From: Hyphomicrobiales bacterium
GTDB lineage: Bacteria > Pseudomonadota > Alphaproteobacteria > Rhizobiales > Aestuariivirgaceae
NCBI GenBank assembly: GCA_025362535.1
Contig: JANYGE010000154.1
Coordinates: 1-8,382, forward strand
DNA length: 8,382 nt
Direction: 5' to 3'
The notes under the pieces are model-generated. The model was given only the letters and a program-made list of their open reading frames with translations, had not been told where the DNA came from and ran no database searches. Positions 1 through 7,193 of the stretch are shown here, one piece after another. How positions within the stretch are numbered: position 1 is the stretch's first letter; each line of letters opens with the position of its first letter. Both the position numbers and the translations under genes were made by a program.

Positions 1-243
1 GGGTTCGAGCCCCTCGGGTTGCGCGCGATAATAGACATTGCGGCCTTCTGGGCGCTCAATCACCAGCCCGGCTTGCTTTAAGGTTTTAAGATGTTGTGAA
101 ATGGCCCCTTGGGTTACACCGCTGCCGCGGGTGAGATCGGCGACTGATATTTCGCTGGAGTGGAACACCCGCTCGAACACCGCCCTTCGCGTGGGGTCGG
201 CCAATGTGCGCATTACAGTATCAATGGAGGGAGTTTGGATCAT
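1..243 (-). CDS. ArsR/SmtB-family winged-helix transcriptional repressor, N-terminal part (runs off left edge)
   Basis: An open frame reads leftward from ATG at 243 to base 1 without a stop (81 codons), so the C-terminus is outside the window. Translation begins MIQTPSIDTVMRTLADPTRR, the typical first helix of ArsR regulators. The helix-turn-helix follows at about residues 32-55 (VADLTRGSGVTQGAISQHLK), then the wing at about 60-73 with GLVIERPEGRNVYYR. No metal-binding ELCVCDL-type cysteine motif is present in the visible part, so a metal-independent ArsR subtype (often paired with SRPBCC/AHSA1 or transporter genes) is more likely than an arsenic sensor; this is inference. No Shine-Dalgarno is seen before 243, and the promoter geometry suggests a leaderless message. 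Family assignment is firm; the effector and targets are unknown. Confidence 0.9.
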   Translation of the reverse strand, partial: MIQTPSIDTVMRTLADPTRRAVFERVFHSSEISVADLTRGSGVTQGAISQHLKTLKQAGLVIERPEGRNVYYRAQPEGLEP

Positions 244-249
244 GGCAAT

Positions 250-278
250 GAATTAGCTTATGCTAATGCATTAGTCAA
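250..278 (-). promoter_or_regulatory. Probable sigma70 promoter of the arsR-family gene, leaderless
   Basis: On the minus strand, TTGACT (278-273) is followed by a 17-base spacer and TAATTC (255-250). These are good matches to -35 and -10 hexamers at the best spacing. The expected start point, six to seven bases past the -10, falls at or next to base 243, which is the A of the ATG. Together with the absence of a Shine-Dalgarno, this suggests a leaderless mRNA. Predicted from sequence only. Confidence 0.6.
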
Positions 279-285
279 GGCTAAT
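252..285. promoter_or_regulatory. Tandem operator: two ATTAG-N6-CTAAT inverted repeats
   Basis: Two copies of the same interrupted palindrome lie side by side. ATTAG-CTTATG-CTAAT spans 252-267, extended by one pair to ATTAGC/GCTAAT. ATTAG-TCAAGG-CTAAT spans 270-285. Their centres are 18 bases apart. The first overlaps the predicted -10 and spacer of the arsR-family promoter and the second covers the -35. ArsR-family proteins are dimers that usually bind such AT-rich palindromes and repress themselves, so autoregulation is the natural reading. Binding itself is inferred. Confidence 0.65.
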
Positions 286-301
286 TGATGTAACCCTTGC
301 C

Positions 302-925
302 TTAGCTTAACCCGCCTTGGATCACCTGCAGATGCACTGGGGCTTTGCGGCCTATGGTTTCGAGCAGCATGTCGCCTGCGTCGTGCTCGGTCCAAATCAT
401 GCGGGCTGAGACCAGTTCGCGCCGCAGGAAGCCGCTGGTATCGCCAGAGCGCGCGTCATGGAACGGGAATAATCCGGCTAGAATCTGAATTTGATCACCG
501 GCTTTATTTTCAATAGGCAGGCCAATCATTTCGGCGGCAACCACCACATTCTGCTTCGAAATGAAACGCATCCGGATCAAGCTGGGTTGCAAGCGGGTTT
601 GGCTAATGTCGAGGCAATTGTTCACCACACTGCGCTCAAAACTATCCCAGCCTTGCAAGGCATCGCCATGGGTCATTTCTCTGCTGAACAGGTTGTAAAT
701 CTTGGTGCCAGCCAGACGGAACTGCCAGCCATGACTGGCGCTGGGGCGTTCTATGATGGCCAGATTTGGCACCACATCCACAATCGTTCGCAGCTCAATC
801 TCATCTTTGCGCGGGCAGGGCCGCTCCGCGCGGAGGCCTTCCCAATAGCGGAACAAGAGGCGGCTGCCCGGATGTAGGATCTGGTTCTGGGTTTGGATCG
901 GGTGCGGCAAATCAAGGTTACCCAT
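302..925 (-). CDS. Single-domain PAS protein (PAS_5-like family)
   Basis: A 207-residue cytoplasmic protein. Residues about 20-155 resemble the alphaproteobacterial PAS_5 family: LLFRYWEGLRAERPCPRKDE (23-42), a V-P-N-L-x-I-I-E strand (52-59), then the F-R-L-A-G-T signature (69-74) leading into IYNLFSREMTHGDAL. There is no kinase, GGDEF or DNA-binding domain and no membrane segment, so if it senses anything it must act through a partner. The start at 925 is supported by AGGGAG about eight bases upstream. It diverges from the rhomboid gene across a 94-base gap and is followed on the same strand by the arsR-family gene, which has its own promoter. The C-terminal 45 residues are unassigned. Ligand and role are unknown. 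Confidence 0.8.
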   Translation of the reverse strand: MGNLDLPHPIQTQNQILHPGSRLLFRYWEGLRAERPCPRKDEIELRTIVDVVPNLAIIERPSASHGWQFRLAGTKIYNLFSREMTHGDALQGWDSFERSVVNNCLDISQTRLQPSLIRMRFISKQNVVVAAEMIGLPIENKAGDQIQILAGLFPFHDARSGDTSGFLRRELVSARMIWTEHDAGDMLLETIGRKAPVHLQVIQGGLS

Positions 926-1019
926 CTCTATATCTCCCTGCAGGCAGGCCTGAAAAACTCTGTCCCATAAGGGAACGTCTGGTGTATGAAATGCAGGAGC
1001 TGTGCCAACCGGAGGGCCT

Positions 1020-1766
1020 ATGACGAATCACCCATCACCCAACGCAGGCGAGCAAAATTCTGAAAAGATTGCCCAGCCTTTGTTCAATCTGCCGCCTATT
1101 ATTGTTGCGATTATTGCGGGTTTGATTGCAATTCATGTGATTATTCTACTCGGTGGTGAGCAATTCCAGATTTGGTCACAAGCGGTGTTGGCGTTTAACC
1201 CGGCAAGGTTTGGGCTGCTGCCAATTAACCAAGTGCCCGGTTCAGCCTATTGGAGCATGCTCACCTATGGCCTGCTGCATGCTGATTGGACGCATCTTGG
1301 TTTTAACAGCCTGTGGTTGGTGATCTTCTCCAAGCCCGTGGTTTTACGTTTGGGCAATCTGCGATTTTTGCTGCTGCTCGCGGCTTCGATCATCGCTGGA
1401 GCGGTGGCCAGCCTGATTGTGCATTGGGGTGAGTTTCTGGTGTTGGTGGGTATCTCGGCGGGCGTATCAGGTGTGATGGCCGCGGCCATTCCCATTATCT
1501 ATGCGCGTGGCGGCCATTGGGGCATGACATCGCCTGAGCATATGGCATTGGTGCAGCCCCTCACGCCCTTGGGCATCATCACCAATAAAACCGCAGCAGG
1601 TTTTACCGTGATGTGGTTGGGCCTCACCACTGTCACCGCCACCTCGCAATATTTTACTGGCACGGCATTTTTGGAAGAACGTGTGATCGCTTGGGAGGCG
1701 CATCTTGGTGGTTTCATCATGGGCTTCATCATGTTCTATCTCTTGGACAGAAAACTTAAAGCGTGA
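1020..1766 (+). CDS. Rhomboid-family intramembrane serine protease
   Basis: A polytopic membrane protein of 248 residues that resembles rhomboids, which cleave transmembrane substrates within the bilayer. After a hydrophilic N-terminus of about 20 residues come six or so hydrophobic segments: roughly 27-45, 78-102 (partly), 115-135, 139-161, 190-209 and 228-242. Family landmarks are H92-x3-N96 (HLGFN), the serine loop G144-I-S146-A-G-V-S150-G, and the final-helix histidine H228 in EAHLGGFIMGF. S146 and H228 are the likely catalytic dyad. The usual Gly after the serine is Ala here. ATG at 1020 follows GGAGGG at 1011-1016; an in-frame GTG at 1002 with AGGAG at 995-999 is an alternative adding six residues. 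The CBS gene follows after 30 bases. Substrates cannot be inferred. Confidence 0.9.
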   Translation: MTNHPSPNAGEQNSEKIAQPLFNLPPIIVAIIAGLIAIHVIILLGGEQFQIWSQAVLAFNPARFGLLPINQVPGSAYWSMLTYGLLHADWTHLGFNSLWLVIFSKPVVLRLGNLRFLLLLAASIIAGAVASLIVHWGEFLVLVGISAGVSGVMAAAIPIIYARGGHWGMTSPEHMALVQPLTPLGIITNKTAAGFTVMWLGLTTVTATSQYFTGTAFLEERVIAWEAHLGGFIMGFIMFYLLDRKLKA

Positions 1767-1796
1767 TAGCCTCAGCTTCCAATGATGGAGGCCACT

Positions 1797-2231
1797 ATGT
1801 CTGTTTCCCACATTCTCCGCGCCAAAGGCAGCGGCACGATCACCGCAAAATCAACTGACAAAGTGCGCAGCATTGCACAGACCCTGGCTGAAAAGCGCAT
1901 TGGTGCAATTGTCATCGTCAATGCTCAAGGCAGCATCGAAGGCATTGTCTCGGAGCGCGATGTGGTGCGCTGCATCGCTAAAGATGGGGCAGGGGGATTG
2001 GATCTTACTGTTGCGCAAGTGATGACCAGCAAAGTTAAAACTTGCTCAGAATCGGATAGTGAAATCGAACTCATGGCTTTGATGACCGAAAACCGCATCC
2101 GCCATTTGCCGGTGGTTAAAGATAAAAAATTGATCGGCATGATTTCAATTGGTGACGTGGTGAAATACCGGATCGAAGCCATTGAGCGCGAAGCCAATGA
2201 TATGAAGGCTTATATTGCGAGTGCAGGGTGA
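1797..2231 (+). CDS. Two-CBS-domain protein
   Basis: A 144-residue soluble protein built almost wholly of a Bateman pair. CBS1 is about residues 10-64 ([17 protein letters not shown], then [14 protein letters not shown]). CBS2 is about 74-126 ([36 protein letters not shown]). A short C-terminal helix ends in YIASAG. Such stand-alone CBS proteins bind adenine nucleotides and regulate partners; the ligand here is unknown. The start is placed at ATG 1797 because GGAGG at 1787-1791 sits five bases before it. Two in-frame ATGs at 1782 and 1785 lack a Shine-Dalgarno. It probably shares a transcript with the rhomboid gene. Its 3' end overlaps the 3' end of hisI by 22 bases on the opposite strand. 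Confidence 0.92.
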   Translation: MSVSHILRAKGSGTITAKSTDKVRSIAQTLAEKRIGAIVIVNAQGSIEGIVSERDVVRCIAKDGAGGLDLTVAQVMTSKVKTCSESDSEIELMALMTENRIRHLPVVKDKKLIGMISIGDVVKYRIEAIEREANDMKAYIASAG

Positions 2232-2599
2232 GAGCCCGCAATGAACCTCAACCCATCTCCGTCAACACTACGGTAGAAGCAACTGCGGCGTCCCGTGTGG
2301 CAGGCGTTGCCTTTGCCTTGCGGCTCCACCAGCACCAGCAGGGCATCCTGATCGCAATCCACCCGCAGCTCCTTCACGGCGAAAGTCTCGCCTGAAGTCT
2401 CACCTTTTTTCCAGAGCTGCCCACGTGACCTGCTCCAGAAATGCACAATGCCTGTTGCGATGGTTTTATCAAAAGCTTCGCGGTTCATATAAGCGAACAT
2501 CAAAACCGCATTATCCGCTACATCACACACAATGGCAGCGATGAGACCTTGCGCATCAAACTTCAATTGAAGATCAAGGGTCTCATCGGCCTGCGTCAT
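2210..2599 (-). CDS. hisI: Phosphoribosyl-AMP cyclohydrolase (HisI)
   Basis: A 129-residue cytosolic enzyme that opens the adenine ring of phosphoribosyl-AMP, the third step of histidine biosynthesis. It is the stand-alone cyclohydrolase, without the HisE pyrophosphohydrolase domain seen in enterobacterial HisIE. Signature stretches are AYMNREAF (36-43), [18 protein letters not shown] (54-71), the metal-binding D81-C82-D83-Q-D85 run, and [14 protein letters not shown] (97-110). C82, C100 and C107 are the expected zinc ligands and D81/D83/D85 the Mg site. The start ATG overlaps the folE stop (ATGA at 2599-2596), so translation is probably coupled to folE. The gene converges on, and slightly overlaps, the CBS-protein gene. 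Confidence 0.96.
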   Translation of the reverse strand: MTQADETLDLQLKFDAQGLIAAIVCDVADNAVLMFAYMNREAFDKTIATGIVHFWSRSRGQLWKKGETSGETFAVKELRVDCDQDALLVLVEPQGKGNACHTGRRSCFYRSVDGDGLRFIAGSHPALAI

Positions 2600-3225
2600 A
2601 ACGAATAGCTATTCCTTGGGGTGCGAACCATATCAATGAATCGTGCTTGCATCACCGGATTGGTTTTGAACTCACCGATAAACTGCGTGGTGATCGTGGC
2701 CACATCGCTCTTCTGCACGCCGCGCATCGACATGCAGGTGTGCGCAGCTTCAACCATCACAGCCACACCGCGCGGATCGAGATGATCATCAATAGCCTTG
2801 GCAATTTGCGCTGTCATGGCTTCCTGAATTTGCAAACGCTTGGCATAGGCGTCAACAATGCGGGCCAGTTTGGAAATGCCAACCACGGCACCCTTGGGCA
2901 AATAAGCGATATGCACCCGGCCATAAAATGGCGCCATGTGATGTTCGCAATGCGATGAAAACTGAATATCGCGCAGCATCACCATATCTTCATAGCCGCC
3001 GATTTCAGCAAAGGTGCGATCCAGAATATCGGCGGGGTCTTGCGCATAGCCGGCAAAATATTCGCTGAATGCTTTGGTGACACGGCGTGGCGTATCAAGC
3101 AAGCCCTCGCGTGTTGGATCATCGCCAGCCCAAGCCAGCAGGGTGCGAACAGCCGCTTCGGCCTCTTCCCTTGTTGGCTTTTGCACTGGGCTTGCGGGAA
3201 CTCTCTGGAGAACTTTGGCATCCAT
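2596..3225 (-). CDS. folE: GTP cyclohydrolase I, type IA (FolE)
   Basis: A 209-residue enzyme converting GTP to 7,8-dihydroneopterin triphosphate, the entry step for tetrahydrofolate and, in many bacteria, queuosine precursors. The N-terminal helices include [19 protein letters not shown] (35-53). The catalytic core has [20 protein letters not shown] (89-108), [20 protein letters not shown] (115-134) and HTCMSMRGV (162-170). C93, H96 and C164 match the zinc ligands, while H95 and H162 match the other active-site histidines; all are present. AAGGAAAG lies about nine bases before ATG 3225. The gene is first in a two-gene unit with hisI and diverges from the NifU-like gene, an arrangement I recall as common in rhizobial relatives. 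Confidence 0.97.
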   Translation of the reverse strand: MDAKVLQRVPASPVQKPTREEAEAAVRTLLAWAGDDPTREGLLDTPRRVTKAFSEYFAGYAQDPADILDRTFAEIGGYEDMVMLRDIQFSSHCEHHMAPFYGRVHIAYLPKGAVVGISKLARIVDAYAKRLQIQEAMTAQIAKAIDDHLDPRGVAVMVEAAHTCMSMRGVQKSDVATITTQFIGEFKTNPVMQARFIDMVRTPRNSYSL

Positions 3226-3376
3226 GGCTTAACACTTTCCTTGGCAGCACGTTGATCGGAATTGAGTTTACGCTTAATGTCTCATCTCGGATCAGATTTT
3301 TCTATCTTCACAAACTTAAGTGGCCACCCCATATCACGAGTAGTCTGTGTTAAGCAAATTCTGAACGCTTCGGAAT

Positions 3377-3841
3377 ATGGATATGATCAACGAAATATAC
3401 AACCGTAAGATATTGGAGTTTGCGGCCAATATACCTCACCTGCAACGCCTCGCGCATCCCGATGCGACCGCTATTGGCTATTCCAAGCTATGTGGCTCTA
3501 AAGTAATTGTTGATCTGGCGATGAAAGATGGTGTGGTTTCAGACTTTGGCCAAGATGTGAAAGCCTGTGCGCTTGGCCAAGCTTCATCTTCGATTATGGG
3601 AAGCCATGTGATTGGCTCAACCCCGGATGAATTGCGTGCATTGCGTGAAACCATGCACAAGATGCTTAAGGAAAACGGCGATCCACCGCAGGGCAAATGG
3701 TCTGAGCTTGAAGCCTTGCTTCCGGTGCGCGATTATAAAGCGCGCCATGCCTCGACACTTTTGACATTTGATGCTGTGGTGGATGCCGTGAATCAGATTG
3801 AGGCCAGACATGAAAACGCCAACAGCCATCAAGGCAATTGA
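3377..3841 (+). CDS. NifU/IscU-like iron-sulfur cluster scaffold-family protein, atypical ligands
   Basis: A 154-residue cytosolic protein with the IscU/SufU fold signature: an N-terminal IYNRKILEFAANIP, C39 in SKLCGSK, C64 in DVKACALGQASSSIM, and a C-terminal helix from VRDYKARHASTLLTFDAV. Scaffold proteins use three cysteines plus an Asp to hold a nascent cluster. Here the third cysteine position is H124 and the Asp of the usual CGD is Ser (C39-G-S41). I recall similar ARHASTLLTF sequences in other alphaproteobacteria, so this is probably a lineage subtype and not a degraded gene. A true scaffold role is unproven. ATG 3377 is used; ATG 3383 two codons on is equally possible, and neither has a strong Shine-Dalgarno. 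It diverges from folE and its end overlaps the cupin gene. Confidence 0.85.
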   Translation: MDMINEIYNRKILEFAANIPHLQRLAHPDATAIGYSKLCGSKVIVDLAMKDGVVSDFGQDVKACALGQASSSIMGSHVIGSTPDELRALRETMHKMLKENGDPPQGKWSELEALLPVRDYKARHASTLLTFDAVVDAVNQIEARHENANSHQGN

Positions 3842-4277
3842 AGCCCCCAAGCGCGAAGGCTCGCGTTACCCTTCCCCTTATAATGAGCCTTGCATGAATC
3901 GCAGCAAAGCGATTTTGGGCGATGTGTTTGGGTTGACTCAGTTTGGCGTGAATCTGGTCACACTTGCCCCCGGTGCGTGGTCGTCGCAGCGTCATTGGCA
4001 TAAAAATGAAGATGAGTTTGTCTATATTGTCGAGGGCAACATCACGCTCAGCGATGATGACGGAGACCACCTCTTGGCCCCCGGGATGTGCGCTGGTTTC
4101 AAAGCCAATACTGGCAATGGCCATTGCCTGAAAAACCTGACTGACAAGCCAGCGCTTTACCTGGAGGTGGGCACGCGCACCAGCAATGAAGTGGCGACCT
4201 ATAGCGACATTGATATGATGGTGAGCGTGATCAATGGCAAACAGACTTACACCAAGAAAGATGGGACGCCTTATTAA
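3810..4277 (+). CDS. Single-domain cupin protein
   Basis: A 155-residue soluble protein with one cupin barrel. Motif 1 is G55-AWSSQR-H62-W-H64-KNED-E69-FVYIVE-G76. Motif 2 is G85-DHLLAPG followed by H105-CLK-N109. H62, H64, E69 and H105 form the expected divalent-metal site. The stretch LTQFGVNLVTLAPGAWSSQR is typical of a widespread alphaproteobacterial cupin group of unknown substrate. ATG 3810 follows GAGG at 3800-3803 by six bases. An in-frame TTG at 3798 is less likely. The start lies 32 bases inside the NifU-like gene, so the two are probably co-transcribed and perhaps translationally coupled. It shares four terminal bases with the transporter gene on the other strand. Whether it is an enzyme or a binding protein cannot be told. 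Confidence 0.88.
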   Translation: MKTPTAIKAIEAPKREGSRYPSPYNEPCMNRSKAILGDVFGLTQFGVNLVTLAPGAWSSQRHWHKNEDEFVYIVEGNITLSDDDGDHLLAPGMCAGFKANTGNGHCLKNLTDKPALYLEVGTRTSNEVATYSDIDMMVSVINGKQTYTKKDGTPY

Positions 4278-5425
4278 ACCACCGCCTCCTGTGGGATCTC
4301 AGTTTTGCGCTGCAGAACCAGATAGCAGCTGAAACAGCCGACCAGCCCCAAAATCAACAACCAGAATGAACCAAATCCGGCCCACACCAGCGCCGCTGCC
4401 GCCAAGCAGCTGAAACCAGCGCCAGTGTCAAAGCCATTTTCTCCGACGACATTATAGCGGATCGAGCAGGCTGAAGATTTGCCCATATTGTAATAGGGGG
4501 CCATGATTGATGAGATATAAAGTGGCCCGGCAACAGCGCCCACCATGGTGGCGGCGAGTGCACTCCACACAGTCGCATGCCCGAAGGCTTGGGCCAATAT
4601 GGTGCAGCTCATGGCCGTTATGCCGATCTGCACCGACCGCTTATGGTGGCCAAGATCAATCAGGCGGCCCACACCCAGCCCCATAATGGCACCGCCCAAG
4701 CTGGCAATCGCCATGGTTCCGCCATAGGCATTGAAACTTTCGCCCAAGGTTTGAAACAACACGATGCGCCAGCCGAAATTTGTCGATGCTGCAACAATGC
4801 CATCAGAAATCGTAATGGCGCGCGCAAAAAATTTGGTGGCGGCTGCAAGTTCAGCTTCTGGCAGGATTTTCAAATAGGGCACCCCCAGCAGCGGCACGAT
4901 GGCCAAGCCGTTGATCATAGCGGTGATGGCAAAAGCGTAAACCGGACCCAGCACCGTTAAGGCAAGACCCCCAAAAAGGGGCCCGACAATTCCCGTTAAG
5001 GCAAATATGGCTTCACGCGCACTCACCTGTGCGCCGCGATGTTCTGGATCACCCAGTCTGGTAATGCAGGCATGATAGCAGGTCCAATAGAAAGCCGTGC
5101 CGCAGGAGGCCAAGACCACATAGGCCAACAACCACATTCCAAGACCATCAACATGAGCGAGAAACAAAAAACTCGACGCATCAATGGTCGACCCTAAAAT
5201 CAAACCATTGCGCAGGCCAATGCGTTTGAGCAAAGGCACCAAAGACTGGCGGATCACGATCCGCGCTAAAATCACCACCGCCAATATGACAAAGATCAAC
5301 GCAACCGGAATGCCAGCCTTGAGCAAATAAACATAGATAAAGGCCCCGCCTGAGTTGAAAGCAAAGCTTTGCAAGGCGGTGTGCATATAGACCCGGTTAA
5401 TTGAGCTGTTATCAAAGAATCGCAT
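4274..5425 (-). CDS. Major facilitator superfamily transporter
   Basis: A 383-residue inner-membrane protein, almost entirely hydrophobic, with about eleven to twelve predicted helices (for example about 28-57, 74-92, 96-115, 138-160, 163-183, 235-255, 265-282, 286-305, 336-369). A motif-A-like inter-helix loop GVGRLIDLGHHKR (251-263) supports the MFS assignment, and a weaker version, RQSLVPLLKRIGLRNG, lies between helices 2 and 3. The substrate is not recognisable. I place the start at ATG 5425 (MRFFDNSSINRVY). Earlier GTG 5458 and TTG 5476 codons are in frame but lack a Shine-Dalgarno and would run into the tRNA promoter. It is transcribed away from tRNA-Asp and ends against the cupin gene with a four-base overlap. 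Confidence 0.85.
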   Translation of the reverse strand: MRFFDNSSINRVYMHTALQSFAFNSGGAFIYVYLLKAGIPVALIFVILAVVILARIVIRQSLVPLLKRIGLRNGLILGSTIDASSFLFLAHVDGLGMWLLAYVVLASCGTAFYWTCYHACITRLGDPEHRGAQVSAREAIFALTGIVGPLFGGLALTVLGPVYAFAITAMINGLAIVPLLGVPYLKILPEAELAAATKFFARAITISDGIVAASTNFGWRIVLFQTLGESFNAYGGTMAIASLGGAIMGLGVGRLIDLGHHKRSVQIGITAMSCTILAQAFGHATVWSALAATMVGAVAGPLYISSIMAPYYNMGKSSACSIRYNVVGENGFDTGAGFSCLAAAALVWAGFGSFWLLILGLVGCFSCYLVLQRKTEIPQEAVV

Positions 5426-5464
5426 GGCGCCTGATAAACCAATAAACGGGCTGTGCACAGACGC

Positions 5465-5493
5465 TTGACAGGGCAAGGCCCCTCATCTATCCA
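5465..5493 (+). promoter_or_regulatory. Promoter of tRNA-Asp
   Basis: A perfect TTGACA (5465-5470) is followed by 17 bases and TATCCA (5488-5493). The next bases are GC-rich (GCGCGC at 5494-5499), like the discriminator of stringently controlled stable-RNA promoters. The predicted start point near 5500 would leave a leader of about ten bases before the tRNA. Prediction only. Confidence 0.65.
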
Positions 5494-5509
5494 GCGCGCA
5501 TAGCAAGTT

Positions 5510-5586
5510 GCGGAAGTAGCTCAGTTGGTTAGAGCGCCGCCCTGTCACGGCGGAGGTCGCGGGTTCGAGCCCCGTCTTTCGCGCCA
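5510..5586 (+). tRNA. tRNA-Asp, anticodon GTC
   Basis: A 77-base cloverleaf with encoded CCA. The acceptor stem GCGGAAG (5510-5516) pairs with CTTTCGC (5576-5582) through one G-U. The D arm has AGCTCAGTTGGTTAGAGC. The anticodon stem CCGCC/GGCGG (5537-5541 and 5549-5553) encloses the loop CTGTCAC with anticodon GTC at 5544-5546. The T arm carries GGTTCGAGCC. The discriminator is G5583, followed by CCA 5584-5586. GTC reads Asp codons GAC and GAU. It stands alone, between the MFS transporter and the nuo operon. Confidence 0.97.
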
Positions 5587-5600
5587 TTTGCTTTTATTCA

Positions 5601-5626
5601 AAAAGGCCGCTTTCGAGCGGCCTTTT
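5601..5626 (+). terminator. Intrinsic terminator after tRNA-Asp
   Basis: A perfect 11-base stem AAAAGGCCGCT (5601-5611) and AGCGGCCTTTT (5616-5626) encloses a TTCG tetraloop. The run of four T's is the 3' end of the stem itself and is flanked by an A-run on the other side, so the hairpin could work in both directions. It lies 15 bases past the tRNA and insulates the nuo operon from tRNA transcription. Confidence 0.9.
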
Positions 5627-5665
5627 GCATTTGTATTTTCCCTCATGCCGCGACATCTGAAAGCC

Positions 5666-5694
5666 TTGCGAATATGTGTGCGCTGCACTAAACA
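5666..5694 (+). promoter_or_regulatory. Possible nuo operon promoter
   Basis: TTGCGA (5666-5671), 17 bases, then TAAACA (5689-5694), giving a start near 5701 about 20 bases before nuoA. Some promoter is needed in the 95-base gap because the terminator at 5601-5626 blocks upstream transcription. The hexamer match is only fair, so this is the best candidate and not a firm call. Confidence 0.3.
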
Positions 5695-5721
5695 CGCGTC
5701 AGAATTAAGAGTACGGGGCAC

Positions 5722-6087
5722 ATGCAAGCACTGCTGTTAAATTATCTACCAATTGTCATTTTTATGGGAATTGCCACCGCCATTGCGCTGCTTCTCATGG
5801 TGACACCGATTCTGATTGCTTATAAAAATCCCGATCCTGAAAAGCTTTCCGCTTATGAGTGCGGTTTCAATGCCTTTGATGATGCGCGCATGAAATTTGA
5901 TGTGCGGTTTTATTTGGTTTCAATTTTATTTATCATCTTCGATCTTGAAGTGGCCTTCCTGTTTCCTTGGGCGATTAGCCTCGGAAAGATTGGGCTTTTT
6001 GGCTTCTGGTCAATGATGGTGTTTTTGGGCGTGCTCACTGTGGGCTTTATCTATGAGTGGCGTAAAGGAGCTTTGGAATGGGATTGA
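5722..6087 (+). CDS. nuoA: NADH-quinone oxidoreductase subunit A
   Basis: A 121-residue membrane subunit of complex I (the ND3 homologue), at the junction of the membrane and peripheral arms. Three transmembrane helices lie at about 8-33, 62-84 and 91-112. The long first loop carries the conserved YECGF with C47, equivalent to the ND3 active/deactive loop cysteine, then [20 protein letters not shown] (58-77) with the conserved acidic residues D74 and E76. GGGG at 5715-5718 lies just before ATG 5722. It is the first gene of the operon and its end overlaps the nuoB start by ten bases. Confidence 0.97.
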   Translation: MQALLLNYLPIVIFMGIATAIALLLMVTPILIAYKNPDPEKLSAYECGFNAFDDARMKFDVRFYLVSILFIIFDLEVAFLFPWAISLGKIGLFGFWSMMVFLGVLTVGFIYEWRKGALEWD

Positions 6088-6605
6088 TCGAGCAACCACC
6101 AGCACCAGACCAGCGCGCCTATTTTACCGATATTAACGCGGAACTGGCCGATAAAGGTTTTCTGGTTACATCAACCGATGATCTGATCACCTGGGCCCGC
6201 ACCGGCTCCCTGATGTGGATGACATTTGGCTTGGCCTGCTGTGCTGTGGAAATGATGCACACATCAATGCCGCGGTATGATGTGGAACGATTCGGTTTTG
6301 CACCGCGCGCCTCACCCCGCCAATCCGACGTGATGATTGTGGCGGGAACACTCACCAATAAAATGGCTCCCGCACTGCGCAAGGTCTATGACCAGATGCC
6401 TGAGCCCCGCTATGTGATTTCCATGGGTTCCTGCGCCAATGGCGGCGGCTATTATCACTATAGCTATTCCGTGGTGCGTGGCTGTGACCGGATTGTTCCC
6501 GTTGATATTTATATTCCAGGCTGCCCGCCCACCGCAGAAGCTTTGCTTTACGGCATTCTGATGCTGCAAAAGAAAATCCGCCGCACTGGCACGATTGAGC
6601 GCTAA
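6078..6605 (+). CDS. nuoB: NADH-quinone oxidoreductase subunit B (cluster N2)
   Basis: A 175-residue peripheral subunit carrying the terminal [4Fe-4S] cluster N2, which passes electrons to quinone. The ligands are all visible: adjacent C54-C55 in ACCAVEMM, C119 in [20 protein letters not shown], and C149 in [15 protein letters not shown]. The start ATG 6078 lies inside the nuoA end and follows AAGGAG (6065-6070) by seven bases, so translation is probably coupled. The first 25 residues are variable, as is usual. nuoC begins three bases after its stop. Confidence 0.98.
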   Translation: MGLIEQPPAPDQRAYFTDINAELADKGFLVTSTDDLITWARTGSLMWMTFGLACCAVEMMHTSMPRYDVERFGFAPRASPRQSDVMIVAGTLTNKMAPALRKVYDQMPEPRYVISMGSCANGGGYYHYSYSVVRGCDRIVPVDIYIPGCPPTAEALLYGILMLQKKIRRTGTIER

Positions 6606-6608
6606 ATC

Positions 6609-7193
6609 ATGACACCAACTGAATTAGGCGCATATATCTCTGGCAAAATTGCAGCGACTGCTGAAATCTCATTCGGCGAACTCACGCTGCATGCTGAAGC
6701 TGCCAACATCAACACCGTTCTGACATTTCTGCGCGATGATCCAGAATGCCGCTTCGTGTGCTTCATTGATATTTGCGGAGCGGATTATCCTGAACGCGAA
6801 AAGCGTTTTGATGTGGTCTACCATCTGCTCAGCCCTTACAAGAACCAACGCGTTCGCGTGAAAGTTGAAGCCGATGAGGAGGGCACCGTGCCTTCCGCCA
6901 TTCCCTCATTTCCCGCCGCCAATTGGTATGAGCGAGAAACCTTTGATCTCTATGGCATCCTGTTTTCTGGCCACCCCGATTTGCGCCGTATCCTCACGGA
7001 TTATGGTTTCAGCGGTCATCCACTGCGCAAAGATTTCCCTGTGACGGGTCACGTTGAGGTCAGATACGACGACGAAGCGAAACGTGTTGTCTATGAGCCA
7101 GTGAAGCTCGTTCAGGAAATGCGTCAGTTTGATTATCTGTCACCTTGGGAAGGGTCCCAATATATTCTGCCCGGTGATGAGAAGGCTAAATAA
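6609..7193 (+). CDS. nuoC: NADH-quinone oxidoreductase subunit C
   Basis: A 194-residue peripheral-arm subunit (30-kDa homologue) without cofactors, which packs against NuoB and NuoD. The family signature is complete: [20 protein letters not shown] (106-125), then [19 protein letters not shown] (126-144). The C-terminus [19 protein letters not shown] is the normal end of a stand-alone NuoC, so it is not fused to NuoD and not truncated by the downstream insertion. No clear Shine-Dalgarno precedes ATG 6609, and reinitiation after nuoB three bases upstream is likely. The inverted-repeat arm begins in its stop codon. Confidence 0.97.
   Translation: MTPTELGAYISGKIAATAEISFGELTLHAEAANINTVLTFLRDDPECRFVCFIDICGADYPEREKRFDVVYHLLSPYKNQRVRVKVEADEEGTVPSAIPSFPAANWYERETFDLYGILFSGHPDLRRILTDYGFSGHPLRKDFPVTGHVEVRYDDEAKRVVYEPVKLVQEMRQFDYLSPWEGSQYILPGDEKAK

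Noticed and set aside
491..877. A 128-codon plus-strand open frame inside the PAS gene
   Set aside because: It lies antisense to a frame with clear PAS family motifs and a Shine-Dalgarno, and its own translation resembles nothing known.
926..1019. Short palindromes in the PAS/rhomboid divergent gap (CCTGCAGG, CAGGCCTG, TCCC-ATAA-GGGA)
   Set aside because: Each is short and unrepeated, and none overlaps a convincing promoter, so they are not distinguishable from chance.
3307..3335. TTCACA-N17-CATATC as a promoter for the NifU-like gene
   Set aside because: Both hexamers match the consensus poorly and other placements in the gap are about as good.
3666..4124. A 152-codon minus-strand open frame across the NifU-like/cupin overlap
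   Set aside because: Both plus-strand genes have conserved metal-site motifs in frame. The antisense frame is a by-product of their codon use.
5510..5586. tRNA-Asp as an integration site for a genomic island
   Set aside because: No integrase, no repeated tRNA 3' end and no foreign-looking block is next to it; a terminator and the nuo operon follow at once.
5525..5740. An open frame beginning inside tRNA-Asp
   Set aside because: It runs through the tRNA, the terminator and into nuoA in a wrong frame. The tRNA fold and NuoA motifs are decisive.
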